From Anaeramoeba flamelloides (Eukaryota; Metamonada; Anaeramoebidae): DNA of 64,000 nt. A model generated the notes under the pieces. The model was not told where the DNA came from and ran no database searches. It worked only from the letters and a program-made list of their open reading frames with translations. Positions within the stretch are counted from its first letter, which is position 1. The number at the start of each line of letters is the position of its first letter. The translations under genes and the position numbers were made by a program. Where the stretch lies: contig JANTQA010000047.1 in assembly GCA_027625915.1 (NCBI GenBank), positions 124,001 through 188,000 on the forward strand. The letters are read 5' to 3'. Of the stretch, positions 39,451 to 52,100 are shown in pieces.

Positions 39451-40669
39451 CTTTTAAGTAAAAATTGAAAACCATTTGAACATTTTAGTAAATTATTCAC
39501 AGTTTATTTTTAACACGTGTGAATAAGGATGAAATATGTTTTCAATTTTCATCTTAAAAGGCCAAAAATCCAAAAATTAACATAACTTTAAAATTAGTGT
39601 TTACAGGCTCATGGTTCTTGGTTATTCTCAAACAAATTCGAAATTCGATAAATACAGGTAAAGTAAATGGTATGGTATTGATTCCAACTAAAATCCTAAT
39701 TTCATAAAAAAGATCATTTTTTCTCAACCTACTGAGGTGAGGTAAGAAGTAATTACCTTTTGAAAAATTGAATAATTTTGCAAAATTTATTTATTTGAAT
39801 TAATGAAGGTAAAATTCGTACAAAACCTTTCCCATAAATTCCGCATTCTCATTTTGTATCTGAACACAACAAAATGAGTTATAAGAGAAACAATCCAAAC
39901 AGGAAATAATTTTATCAAAATTGCAAAAAAAATTTCTCAAAAAAGCACACAAAAAAGACGAGTATGCTTGTCATGGGAGATTCTTTCAGAAAATAAAACA
40001 AAGTTCATAATATCCACAAAAGATCCTAAGGGGAATTTCAATTCAATTAAAATATCAAAAAAAGTCAAATATCATCCTAGAAAGTGTTGTTGGGAACTTC
40101 AATCCAAGAAAAAAAGGAACCAAAGGAACCAAAGGAACCAAAGGAACCAAAGGAACCAAAGGAACCAAAACCAAAAAAATTAAGAGAAAACCTCAATTCC
40201 TTTGTAAGAGTTCTGCTGATTTGAGAAAACAAAGCAACAACACAAGTAACTCAATGTGTCAAAACTCATAAACAATGTGATCTTGTAAAGTTTAAGTTGT
40301 TTATTGAGAGTATCCGAAATGTTCTTCATTTGTTTTTAGACAAGAAAATATTGGTTATTTTTCAATTTCATTTTTAAGTTTCTTAACAAAGGTGTTAGAG
40401 TCAAGGTATCTCCAAATTTCTTGTTCATTTTTCATTAAGGAATACAGACAAAATGATAATTTGATCCTAATTGTATCTGATTTTGATGATCCTGACTTCA
40501 TATTTTACATGAGATTGAAAGGAATTATCTTGAAACTATTTGGTAAATCCGAAAAGTAGTCCAAAATTGTAGACGTTAGTAAAATAAAAGTTTTTGCGAA
40601 TGTTTTATTGTAAAAATTTTTTTTTACAATCTTGAAAAGTAAAGAAACAAGCAACTTTTGAATAAACTA
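39451..40669 (+). other. unassigned region with eroded coding-like pieces
   Basis: No gene can be named. A 71-codon frame at about 39968-40183 contains WEILSENKTKFIISTKDPKG, then (RNQ)n from a 9-bp tandem repeat. Between 40190 and 40380 another frame reads TQVTQCVKTHKQCDLVKFKL. Composition suggests a decayed gene, but there is no continuous frame and no family match I can make. Confidence 0.3.
40113..40166 (+). repeat. 9-bp tandem repeat, six units
   Basis: Six exact copies of AAAGGAACC, in frame as a repeated Arg-Asn-Gln in the small frame 39968-40183. Confidence 0.95.
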
Positions 40670-40863
40670 CAGTTAGTTCCACTTTTAAGGCACAAACTAT
40701 CAACGAAATTTAAGGCACCAAAAAATTTCAAATTAAAGCACAAAATTTGTAATTTTTTTTTTACAATTTATTTTACTAGAATCTGAATTTTGTGCCTTAA
40801 TTTGAGGTTTTTTTTGTGCCTTAAATTTCGTTGAAAGTTTGTGCCTTAAAAGTGGAACTATGG
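40670..40863 (-). mobile_element. palindromic MITE, copy 14 (diverged)
   Basis: Begins CAGTTAGTTCCAC after TA 40668-40669. The right end reads GTGGAACTATGG before TA 40864-40865, so the terminal bases have decayed. One of the older copies. Confidence 0.85.
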
Positions 40864-41329
40864 TATCATCTTCTTCATTTTCAGTTTGTGATATGGTGTT
40901 ATTACTCCCAAAATTTAATTATCTTGTCCAAAAAAACCCAAACAAGATACACCACCGCAGGATAAGAGCAAAGAAGGTCATTTTGAGATAATTTCTGGTG
41001 ACTTGAAAAGCACTTAATTCCCCAAATCACGGGGGTAGGTTGCTTGAGTAATGATTTTTAAGTCTGGTAGGGTAAACGCAATTGTAAGTGGTTTTTTTGG
41101 ATTTTTTTGGGATTGAAATTGTGTTTTTTTTTGGCCAAAGCTTTTATTCAAATATTCTCTTGTCCTGTTTACAAAAAGAAATAAGCTTTGGTCCCACAAC
41201 CAAATTAGATCTTTTCTTCTTTGGCCGAAAAAAAACAAGTAGTCGAGGTGTCCTTGTAGGTAGAACTAGAAGAGATATTGTTATGGACAATAAAAATCCA
41301 AGCTGATTGTTTCAAGTTTCAATCCAAGG

Positions 41330-41747
41330 ATTTGATTGAAAGTTAGAGCAAAAGCAACTGTCAATTTCTGAATGTTGTTCAAGATTCCTTACTTGAGACA
41401 ACAAATGGCAGGCTAAAAGATTTTGAAATACTTGAAACAAATAATTTCAATCATTGTGTCGCAACCAATTGGTTACATTCTTTCAATTCTTCCCAAAGAT
41501 TGCTTACAAAATTTTCTTCACGAGATCCTATCTGTTCATTATTTCAATCTGAGAGTCTTCAAAACACATCCTTAAAAAGTGGAATTCATGGGGAATGTTT
41601 TACAATTTCTTCTAAAATCAAATCTTTGAAATTATTTCAAGTATTTCAATATTCTTTCAGCTGATGATTTGTTGTGTCAAGTAAGGAATCTGGAACAAAA
41701 ATCAGAAATTGGCTGTTGTTTTAGCTTTTATTTCAATTAATTGAATC
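41330..41747. repeat. diverged inverted repeat upstream of the coiled-coil gene
   Basis: Arms of about 120 bp (41332-41450 and 41622-41745) match in inverted orientation. Examples are AGATTCCTTACTTGA(G/C)ACAAC and TTGAAATACTTGAAA, with gaps between. The roughly 170 bp loop holds nothing recognised. The rest of 40866-42032 shows no gene I can support. Confidence 0.6.
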
Positions 41748-42032
41748 TTTTCTCAATTTTTCAGTCAACAAACATTTTAACAACCAAGATTACAATTATT
41801 TTTTTTTTTTGTTCTTCTGGTAAGTTTTTGTGAACTATTTGGTGTGTGTGTTTGTGGTTTTGCACAGTATGAATGTCGCTGAAAATTTTCACTTTCAGGT
41901 TTGCAAACAGTTTTGGATTCTTTTACTCAAGAAGATGCTTTGGGGATTATTTTTTATTTTTTTTCATTTTTCTAATTTTTTCAAGAAGCAGAAATTTTAA
42001 TTTTTTTTTAAAAAAATTCAATTAGTTACATC

Positions 42033-42833
42033 ATGGATCAAAACAAAGAATCACAGAAATCACAGAAACTTGTACAACAAAAAAATGAACTTCAAAAAAG
42101 GATCAAAATCCGTGAACAAATGGAGGAAAGAAGAAATAAGCTTGAAAATGAATGTGATGAAATGAAAGCAAAAATAGCCAAACTTGAAAATGAACGTGAT
42201 GATATGATCCAGGTACGTAATAAAATGCAAGCAAAAAGTGAGGAAATGCAAGAGAAACGTGACGAAATGAAAAAGAAAAGTGAGGAAATGGAAAAGGAAC
42301 TTGGTGAACTTAATAAAAAGTCTAGTTTCAAAATCCAATTGCTTTCCACAGCTGAAGAATTACAGAAAAAATATAAGAAATTGAAAAAAGTGCTAAAAGA
42401 AATTGAAATTGAAATTGAAAAAGAACAAGTAAAATCAACAATCAAAACAATTCAAAAGAAAATCTTGTTAATAAAACAAAAAGACAAACAAGATGAACGG
42501 ATCAAAGAGCAAGAACAAAGGATCAAAGAACAAAATGTACTTGTCAAAGAGCAAAACGTTGAAATAGACAAACAAGACCAACGAATCAATAAACAAGATG
42601 AACGGATCAAAGAGCAAGACCAAAGGATCAAAGAACAAAATGTACTTGTCAAAGAGCAAAACCTCCTGATTGATAATTTTACAATCATATTGCAAAATAA
42701 ACGTATTGGCATAAACCAACTTTCCGGTACTGTCCATAAATTAAAAATTAACAACAGCAATAAAGAAAAAATTCCAAATGACGATTATCTTGAAAACGAA
42801 TTTACAAAATTTTTAGAAATGGAGTGTAAATAA
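42033..42833 (+). CDS. coiled-coil protein
   Basis: Intact 266-residue frame from ATG in an A-rich context (TTACATCATGG) to TAA. Almost the whole protein is predicted coiled coil by eye: regular hydrophobic spacing in KLENECDEMKAKIAKLENER, a degenerate repeat of KSEEM/KRDEM, then two long repeats built on KQDERIKEQ and RIKEQNVLVKEQN (about residues 150-212). The last 50 residues lose the repeat. No enzyme motif, signal peptide or membrane segment. Function unknown; such proteins are usually structural or scaffold-like. It lies about 420 bp upstream of the Crinkler-like fossil on the same strand; whether they ever formed one transcription unit cannot be told. Confidence 0.6.
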   Translation: MDQNKESQKSQKLVQQKNELQKRIKIREQMEERRNKLENECDEMKAKIAKLENERDDMIQVRNKMQAKSEEMQEKRDEMKKKSEEMEKELGELNKKSSFKIQLLSTAEELQKKYKKLKKVLKEIEIEIEKEQVKSTIKTIQKKILLIKQKDKQDERIKEQEQRIKEQNVLVKEQNVEIDKQDQRINKQDERIKEQDQRIKEQNVLVKEQNLLIDNFTIILQNKRIGINQLSGTVHKLKINNSNKEKIPNDDYLENEFTKFLEMECK

Positions 42834-43189
42834 TTTCAATTTCTTATTATTGTTTTTTTCTTTCAACAACAATAAAAAATCAATGATCCAATATTTTTAA
42901 AAAATAAATTTATTTTCAAATCTAGTGCTTCACTATGAACCTGACTCGAAAGTTCCAACATTAGTAACAACAAAAAACAAGTAAATTATTTCAATTAATT
43001 TTTTAATTTATTTTTATTTCAAAGTTCATTCCAATTCTAATTTTCAAATAAAAAAACATTTGGTTCTTTATTGAGAATTTTATAATATTTTTGGATTGAT
43101 TTGAATGAGACTTTTATTTTTGAATTTCTCTCACAAAATAAATTTGTCTTCTTCAAACTTTTAATAATCAATTTTTAACAAAAAAAAAA

Positions 43190-46100
43190 TTTTAAAAAAA
43201 AATAAAAAAAAAAACAAAACAAGTTCGTGAGTCAATAGATAAACAAATTGAAAATATTAATTTCCCAAACAAAACAAATCAAACAACAATAAATGTGATT
43301 CAAAAAAAAGTCTTTGGTGAATTTTATAAAAAGTCTTATCCGGTAAATAAATATAAGGAATTTAAACTTGAAAATTTAGATGATTCAGATCAATTAATTG
43401 ATTTTACATTAGGAAATTATATTATTCAAAACAAAAATCCAAATTTAAATAAAGAATTAAAAAAATATCAGAAATTAATCTTAATTGGTGTTTCGGGGTG
43501 TGGAAAAACAAGAAGTATTTATGAACTTGGTAACAAACAATTCGTAATTTATTTAATTGGGTGTGGTATAGGTAGTTATTCGCTTGACAACTCATTTCAA
43601 CGATGCATGTTTCATATAAACAATTTCATGAATAAAGGAAACTATAAAAAAGCAGTTGAATGATCCACAAGTTTGCAAAGAATTAAACGAGCATTTAAAA
43701 AAATGGGAAGCCAAAATTATCCATAAAGACTTTACAATCAAAGAACTTTGTATGGATTATCTTGTACGAAAATACACCAATAAAATGATTTTAATTTTAG
43801 TTTCAGTCAAATTATACTTTTTATATCATTTTTTTAAAACAATCAAATGGATCTTTACAACCTAATCAATTTTTTCAATGGCAATTAAATTCAGGAAATG
43901 AAAAATGTAAAAATTTATTTGAAGAATTAGTTTGTAAACATGATTTCAATCCAAAAAAATTTATTAAACATATAATGGAATTATTAAAAGAAATTCTGAA
44001 TAATCAACAATTTTCAATTACAATTGCATTGGACGAAGCAAATACATTAGTAAAAACAACAGTACATTCAATAATTCTTTCAAAAGCAAGCAACACAAAA
44101 AGAGGAATTATTAAACCAATTGTTTATATCCTTTTCGATCTTTGTGAAAATTATGAAAACGAGATCAAATTAATTATTTCTGGAACTGCTTTATCTTTAA
44201 ATGATCTGAAAATACAAGAATCAGCAAGTTATAAAAAAAAAAACGAATTACCTTCCCAAGAAAAAAAATATAAAATTTGTTGTGATTTTAATCCTTTTTT
44301 TCCAAAAGATGTTAAAAATTTTCTTGGACATTATCTTAATTTAGAAAATGTTGATAAGGAATTAATTGAAAAAATCTGTAATAAATTCACTGGAAGACCA
44401 AGAATATCTTGTAGATTTTTAGAATTTGTACTAAAAAAAATGATCACATACAGCAAAAATAAGAAGAAGAAGAGGAGGAGGAGGATGAGGAAGAGGAGGA
44501 GAAAGATAAAGATAAAAGAAAGAAGAGAAATAGAAATAGAAATAGAAATAGAAAAAGAAGAAGAAGAAGAAGAAGAAGAAGAAGAAGAAGAAAAATTGAA
44601 TAAAAATCAGATTTTAATTGAAGCATTAAAAGAAACTGACGAATTTGCAAAAGAAAATTTGGATCAACAAATGAAAAGGATAAAAAATGATCCAACATTA
44701 AAACTTGTTGAACAATTATTAAAAAAGATTTTTTATCAATATTTAATTCTAAATAAAATTGAAATTGAAATTGATATCAAAAATAAAAATGAAGTAAATA
44801 TATTAGATCAAGGATTTTTTTATCTTAAAACAAAACCTAATTCTAAATATTTTTATGAGGTTTATGATTATTATCAAATAAATTTTTTATCAAAACATTA
44901 TTCGTCACCAGGTTTATGTGAAGATTTTATTTTTTGATTTATGGGATAACAATTGTATTCATAATATTTCAAATGGTAAAGCCTTTGAATATTTAATTGC
45001 AATTCAATTATTAAAATTTAATGGTTTAAAAATTAGTGAATTACCCTTTTTAAAATATTTAAATGATGAAAATAATCAAAAAATAAACTTACCAAAATGG
45101 ATGATTGAAAAAAAATTAAATATTCAACATATTTTATCGAATTTTGAAATTAAAAAAATTGATGATGATGGCAACAACAGCAAAAAAAAGAACAAGAAAA
45201 TTATAACAATGAATGATTTAAAAATTATTCAAAAACTAAATGAGGAATTAACAATTTATCAATCTAATGATCAGTTTTTTAATAAAGAACAATGTTATTA
45301 TTTGCCTAGTAATAATATGAGATGTGATGGAATAGTTCCTTTAGGAAATGATTGTTTTATTTTAATTGGCGCAAGATTACATTCCTCAATATTAAATCAC
45401 AATGTTGCCTATGACAATATTGAAACTACGAATTTTAAACATCAATTTATTAAAATTTATCCAAAGCCACAACAAAATATTAAAAAAGAAGCAAAATATG
45501 AAATAAATATTAATCATGTTGAAACGAGAAATAAATTTAAAAATTGTTCATTTTTTAAAACAAAAAAAATCCTAAGGCTTTGTTTTAATTTCCCCTTTTC
45601 AACTGAAAATGGACCGAAAAATGGTTTTGAAATAATAAATGATGAAGAAATTATTTTTAATTTTGATTTATTCAATTTTAAAAATTTTTTTAAAAATCCA
45701 ACAAATGATTTAAAGAATAAAGAGAAGAAAACAAAACGCCATTGTGTTAATAAAATTGAATTATATACTGAAATTTTGAAGAAAAAAACAGAAATTTTTA
45801 ATAATTTTGAAAAGAAAATAAATAAAGTTGGAAAACCAATAACAAAATTTGAAGAAATTTATAATAATAAAATTATTGAATATGAAAATAATTTCCCAGG
45901 AAATAAATTAAGAAAATATTATAAAATTATTATAATACTAATATTAGAGATAATGTATCACTAATAGATTGTGACTATTATCAAAAATTAGAATATATTA
46001 TTACAAATCATTTAGAAATATTAAAATTTCGAATTGGTAAAATTAGAAAAATTAAATTAGATACATTGAAATCACTTCTTCTGAAACAAAAGATACTATT

Positions 46101-46785
46101 AGACAATTTGAATTTAATAGAATGGTTATTTACTGATAAATTACCCCGACTTAATCATTTATCTCAACTTTTTAAAAAATTTCTTTTAGAAAAATTTAAT
46201 TATAATACCGATACTCGTAATATTTTTGATGATCATAAAAGAATGTTTAAAAATGAAAACTCAAAAGATTTTAAATTAATATTAACAGGAAATAATAATA
46301 AAAAAGATAAACGACAAGATCAAAAAGAAGAAGAAAACGAAAAAGAAAAAGAAAAAGAAAAAGAAGAAAAAGAAAATAACGAAAAAGAAAAAGAAAAAGA
46401 AAAAGAAGTACAAAAAGAAGAAGAAGACGAAATAAAGATTCATAAAATGATATTAAAATACAGATCAAATTATTTTTATCAAATTTTTGTAAAAAAATTA
46501 GAAGCAAAAGAAAAAGAAGAGAAAATGAAAAATGAAAATAACGAAGAAGAAGAAAAAGAGAAATTGAAATTGAAAATGAAAAAGAAAAAGAAAATGAACC
46601 AAAACCATCAAAATATTGAAGAATATAAAACCCAAATTCCTAACATTGAATATAATGTTTTAGATAATGTGATTTATTTTTTATATATGGATGAATTTCG
46701 TCAAACATTTCAAAAAAATGATGATAAAATAAAATTTCAACTTGATCAAATATCAAAAAAATGGGAAATTAATTTTGATAATTAA
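43190..46785 (+). pseudogene. Crinkler/RHS-like NTPase-nuclease fossil with BTB-like tail
   Basis: Broken copy of a gene with the architecture of the eukaryotic Crinkler (CRN)/RHS effector-like families. Parts in order: a P-loop NTPase (Walker A GVSGCGKTRSIYEL near 43485; Walker B-like ITIALDEANTL near 44015; LIISGTAL; FTGRPRISCRFLEF near 44390), a K/E-rich spacer, a region compatible with a restriction-endonuclease-like fold (RCDGIVPLGNDCFILIG near 45320), and a C-terminal BTB-like domain with a K/E-rich insert (IHKMILKYRSNYFYQIF, VLDNVIYFLYMDEF). It has about four breaks. Members of these families are known as effectors in some pathogens and as selfish or conflict-related genes in free-living eukaryotes. 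The good preservation of domains suggests a young fossil. The nuclease assignment is weaker than the NTPase, and the BTB part could be a separate gene. Confidence 0.55.
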
Positions 46786-47355
46786 AAACAGTGCTGATTT
46801 TAAATAATTGCGCATTTTCTAACACTTTTTTTTTTAAAAAAAATAAACAACTACACAAGTGGAAACATTCTCAAAAATTTTCAAAAATGCTTTCTATCCA
46901 GATACCAATTATTTTTTCTGTAGAATTTTTGTACTTGTATGGGGTACAGTCCGAAATGCATTTTTAAAAATATTGCACAATTTCGAAAAAAAGTCGAAAT
47001 TTTAGGTATTTTTTAATTGGGATTTTACAATAAAAAAATATTTTTTTTTGATATTTTTTGAGATTTTTTTAAAAAAAGTTTTTAAACACTTTAAAAATCT
47101 TTATTTCCAAAACTGGTTTTAATTTTTTGAATTTTTTAAGGGTACTTTATAATAATTCGTTATAAAGAACCCCCCCCTAAATTATAAAAACTAATTAATA
47201 AAATTATCTCTTTTAAAATGCTACAACCTATCAACAATTTGAACAATATTCAATAATAAATTACCATCAGAAAATTAACTTGAAAGTACACTTCTCATTG
47301 TTTTTACAAAAAATGAAAAAAAAAAATTAATAAAGAACTGTCAAAAAAATATAGA
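46786..47355. other. intergenic DNA, no gene seen
   Basis: A/T-rich, with a C9 run near 47169. No supported feature. Confidence 0.55.
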
Positions 47356-47357
47356 TA

Positions 47358-47554
47358 CAGTCAGTTTCACTTTTAAGGCACAAACAGTCAACGAAATTTA
47401 AGGCACAAAAAAAATCTCAAATTAAAGCACAAAATTCAAATTCTAGTAAAAATAAATTGTAAAAATTAAAATTACAAATTTTGTGCCTTAATTTGAGATT
47501 ATTTTGTGCCTTAATTTTCGTTGAAAGTTTGTGCCTTAAAAGTGAAACTGACTG
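47358..47554 (+). mobile_element. palindromic MITE, copy 15
   Basis: TA at 47356-47357 and 47555-47556. In the left arm ACTTTCAACG has become ACAGTCAACG. Confidence 0.92.
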
Positions 47555-47556
47555 TA

Positions 47557-49198
47557 TTAAAACAAAAATTAAAGAGATTACAAATTTCATAAAATTCAAA
47601 AAAGTATAAATAAAAAACTTTCAAAATAATTAATGAACCAATTTATATATCAAAAAAAAAGATATATGAATTTCTCAATTTCAAAAATTCAAATTGAAAA
47701 AAAAAAATATAAGGAATCTATTATAAAAAAGATTTAAATAACCTAAAATAATATATCTATTTCAAAAATTGATTTAAACAAAAAAAATTTTTTTTTTTAC
47801 ATTTTTCTCTTTTTAATAATACTTAAATTTCTTACATTGATTGTACAAATAATTTTCTTACTCTAGAAAATTGATATTTTTTAATTTATATCATTTTTTT
47901 CTGATATAATATAATAGTGTTTTCTCAAGAAAGAAAAACTATTTGTTTCATGTATCTTATTAAAAGCTCTCCCATGGGTAATCAAAAAAACATAAAGAAA
48001 TATCAAAAAGCAACTAATAATTAAATTTCAACTTTTGAATTGTTTTTATACATTTTTTTTAAATGAAATAAAGTCAGATTAATACATATTATTTTATAAA
48101 ATATTATCACATTTAAATTTATTATTGAGTCGAATAAATCTCATTATGAAGATATATTATAAAAAGTATTAAATTATTATAAAGTTTCAAAAAAAAAAAA
48201 AAAAATGAAAATGACAAAAAATAAATAAAATTTGATAAATGGCGATCAAAATAAACAGTTTAATTTGAAGTTATTACAATAAATACTTGATTAAAAAAAT
48301 AAATATTTGGTCAAAATAATAAAAAAAAAAAAAAAAATTTGGGGGCTTATCACAAGTTAGTGTTAATTGAAGATTCATTCAAAAAAAAACAAAGAATTTC
48401 ATTTTAAATTTTTTTCTCAGTAAATAATAATTTCCAATTTTTGAAAATAACTTTTAGCAAACAAAAAAAATCTTTCTTTTTAAAACAGATAAAAAAAAAA
48501 AATGAAAAGGAAAGAAGTGTAACGTTATTTATATTGTAAATAAAGAAGATTTGGTAAACTCTCAAATACCCAAAATTACTATTTTTTAATTTCTTCATTC
48601 TCAGTAACCAAATAAAACTTGATTTTCTCATATTTTGCCAAAAAAAGTAGAATTCTTATTGATATTATTTTAGATAAAAAAAAGACCTAATAGTTCATAA
48701 TTTTTACACTTGTAGTAATTGGTTATTGTATTTTTTAATAAGATTTAAGTTGTTAATCTACATTTTAATTAAAAATGAGATGGGAAAAAAAATCCATCAA
48801 ACCTGCATTGTAAGAACACCCTAAAACTGTCATAGGTATATTCAAAATTGTAATTAAGATTTGATTTAAATTTGAAATTGGGTTTCCATCTTAAGCTTTC
48901 TTTATTCTAACAATCACCAAGGTTTTTCAGAGTTAATTATCATAAGTCTCTCTTTAACAATCTCTTGATCGTTTTTTTGTAACACAATTGTCACCCCTAA
49001 AAAATATTGAAAAATTTTTTATTTAAATTCAAAAATTATTTTACGCAATAATGAATCTACCCTTAAATATATTTTCCTTTTTTTTTTTACTTTTGGAACT
49101 TTTGATGGGACTCATTTATGTTAAAAATCAAAAATTCCAAATAATTGAAAATCATTTTTTTGAGGTTTTCTATTGAGACAATAATAGCTGTTATTTTT
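47557..49198. other. intergenic DNA upstream of the FHA-AAA gene
   Basis: AT-rich with poly-A runs near 48190 and 48320. No gene or RNA recognised. The promoter of the FHA-AAA gene must lie here, but I cannot point to its elements. Confidence 0.5.
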
Positions 49199-52100
49199 AT
49201 GAATAATTTTCCGTTCGGAAAACTTCTTAATCAACCTTTTAGTTACCAGCAACCGATTGTTCAAGACAATTTGCGATGGGGGTTCCTTTTCCCACAAACA
49301 GAAACAAATCCCTTTATCGATGTATACGCCCAAAAGTTTTCGATTGGATCGTCTCCGAATTGTCAATTTGTCTTAGAAAAGGATTCCAGCAAAATCTCGA
49401 CAGTTTTGTTGAGACTTACAAATAGGATTGATCAGTCCAAAATGTTTCTTGAAGTGCATGGTCAAAATGGAGAAGTCTTTTTGAATGAAAAGCTAATCCG
49501 TAGAGGACACAAGATTGCGATCAAGGACGGCGATCATATCACCATTCGCACAAGAGAAAAAAACTACCGTTTTTTGTTTTTAACTGTCCGATTTGCACAG
49601 CAACACAACTCCTCAAATGAAGAAAGGATCACCAAAAGCACAGAAAAATTCAAAGAAATCGATCAGGCCATTTTAGAAACAAAAAGAAAAATCTCAAAAA
49701 AACTGAATACCTTGCTCGAAAAGGCTCGTTTTAAACAAGAGACTGAAAAACAACAAGGAACACAAGAAACCTTATGGAATTTCCAATACCCTTTAGATTT
49801 TTCAATACTTGAACAAATTCGAAATACAGCTACACTCAATTTAATTAGCCCTTTAATGAAAAAAGAAATACAATTTCCAAACCAACAATCTAAAGTTCTT
49901 TTTCTTGGACCTTCAGGTTTGATCGTTATTATATTAATCTTTTTCTTTTTCTTTTTCCTTTCCTTTTTTATTTATTTTTTTTTCATTTTGATTGAATCTT
50001 TGTGTTCTTTGTTTTAAAAACCACTAACAAAGTTCTAAATTTGGTGTCACTAAAAAAGTCTTTTCTGATTAATATCTTTCCAATTACAAAAAATAAACCA
50101 ACCAATTTAATTCATGATTAAAATTTTAAATATTTTGTTAATTGGAGAAATAACCATTGGTTGTAAGAGTAACCTTTTGCCAAAGCGTTTTCAAAAAATT
50201 GTTTCAATAATTTCAGGAAAACACTGTTCATCTGATCTGAGACAATTTCAAGTAATCAAACACAAATTAAAATTATTACAATTTGTACGATTCATGCTTT
50301 ATTCCAAAAAATATTATCCTTAGCAATTTGCCACTTGATATTGAAATTAAAATCTGTCAAATAGTGTACTCTTTTAAAAATAAAAAATAAATATTATAGA
50401 CCTTGCAAATCTATCACAAACAAATTGTTCAATTTTTTGTCAATTTCCAAATTCAAAAAAAAAGTAAAATAAAAAAAGTTTTTGTTTTTCGACCTACACT
50501 ATGGCTTTAAGAAAAATGTAAAAATATGAGTTTGTATTTCAATTAAGGACCATCTGAATTAGAGTTTGAGTTGAATATTACTTTTACTGTCATTTTCCAA
50601 TTAACAAAATGAAAATTTTTATTTCAATTTCCCCAAATATTTCTTTCTCAAATTTATTAGATGAAAAAAACCCAATACCGACACAGGATCTTTTAGAAAT
50701 GAAATTTTGATAATAAAAATCTTGAGATTAATTTCGCTCTTCTTTATTGGACTTTTGGTATCAAATTGATTTTTTTTTAATTTCAAATTAACAGTAGATA
50801 TCAAATTTTTATTCTTTTTGATCGAATTTGTTTGCTTTATCTTGATACTTTTTGCATTTGATTTGTCTTTTTTTATTATCAATTTAGTTCTGCAGTCATA
50901 TTTCAGTACCACGGTATTAGCAAGTAATCACTTGCTTTTTTTTATTTTTTTTGTAAATCTTCTTTTTTATATCAAATTCTACCCGAAAAAAAAACAAAAA
51001 AATGAAAAAAGTAGGAGTTAAATATTAAAGACAAATTTATATAACTTTAAATAAAATATTAATTCCTGATTAAGTTTCAATACTAAACTTTGTTTTTGAT
51101 AAAGTTTTCCCACAATAATTACCAAATATCAATTATTTTTTATAATTGAACTTTAAAGAATAAATATGAAATAAGAAATCATTTTTGAAAATAAAATAAT
51201 AGTTGATATCTAAACTCTTTTTCAAACAAAAGGGCACACCTCCCAAATCATCAATACTATTGAATTCGATTTTTAATGAGATAATTACTTATTGACAATT
51301 TTCATCTTAATTATTCATTTTTTTGTTTTTTTGTTTTTTTATTTATGGATATTGAACAGTTGGAAAATGAAAAAACAAGATAAAAAGAAACCAATTTGGA
51401 AATAATCTTCCAGGAGAAAAATGGAAACAGTTTAAGTTTGATTTCGAATGGGCTAGATATAGGAATTAAAAAATACCATTATTGGATTGATGCATGGAAC
51501 AAAGAAAAAAGAAAATAAAGAAAAAAATAATTCCAACAAAATACCCCTATTAATTGTGGCTTTATATTGAAACTTAGACTTTAAAAAACAAAAGCTTGAC
51601 GCGTAAAGAGTTATCAATAAAATGCCAAGAACTTTTCCCCAATTCCCCTTGTTCAAAGGTTTTTATGGGTTTTATAATCCTTTTCCCGAACAATTTACAA
51701 AACGAGATTACCCATTTCAAACAAAAGGGCACATCAATTTTTAAAATATTTATTTTAATTTTTATTGTTTTGTTTTAATGAGTTTTAAGTATCCAGTTGA
51801 GTGTTTTTTTTTTTATGTTTTAAAGAGTTTCTTATATTTTAGAATGATACTCCGATTAATTTGATTCAATTATGAATAATTCTTTAAAATTCCTGTGTCC
51901 TTTTCTTTAGGAAAAGAGTTTATATTGAATAAAACTAAAAAATCAATAAATTTTTTTTTTTTTTTTTTTATTGTTTAAGGGAGGAGTTTTTAATTCCTCT
52001 TGTTTGCTGTTAGTTTTTTTTTAATTTGAGAAATAAACCAAAAATTTAAATAATTTTTTGGTTTATTTCTTAAATTAAAAAAAAACGCCGTTATCTTTTC

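Noticed and set aside
40113-40166. 9-bp tandem repeat as a CRISPR-like array
   Set aside because: No spacers; it is a simple tandem repeat coding Arg-Asn-Gln in a short frame.
42033-42833. Minus-strand frames opposite the coiled-coil gene
   Set aside because: They are F/L/S-rich shadows of a K/E-rich gene, as are the frames opposite 44444-44698, 46271-46507 and 59455-59743.
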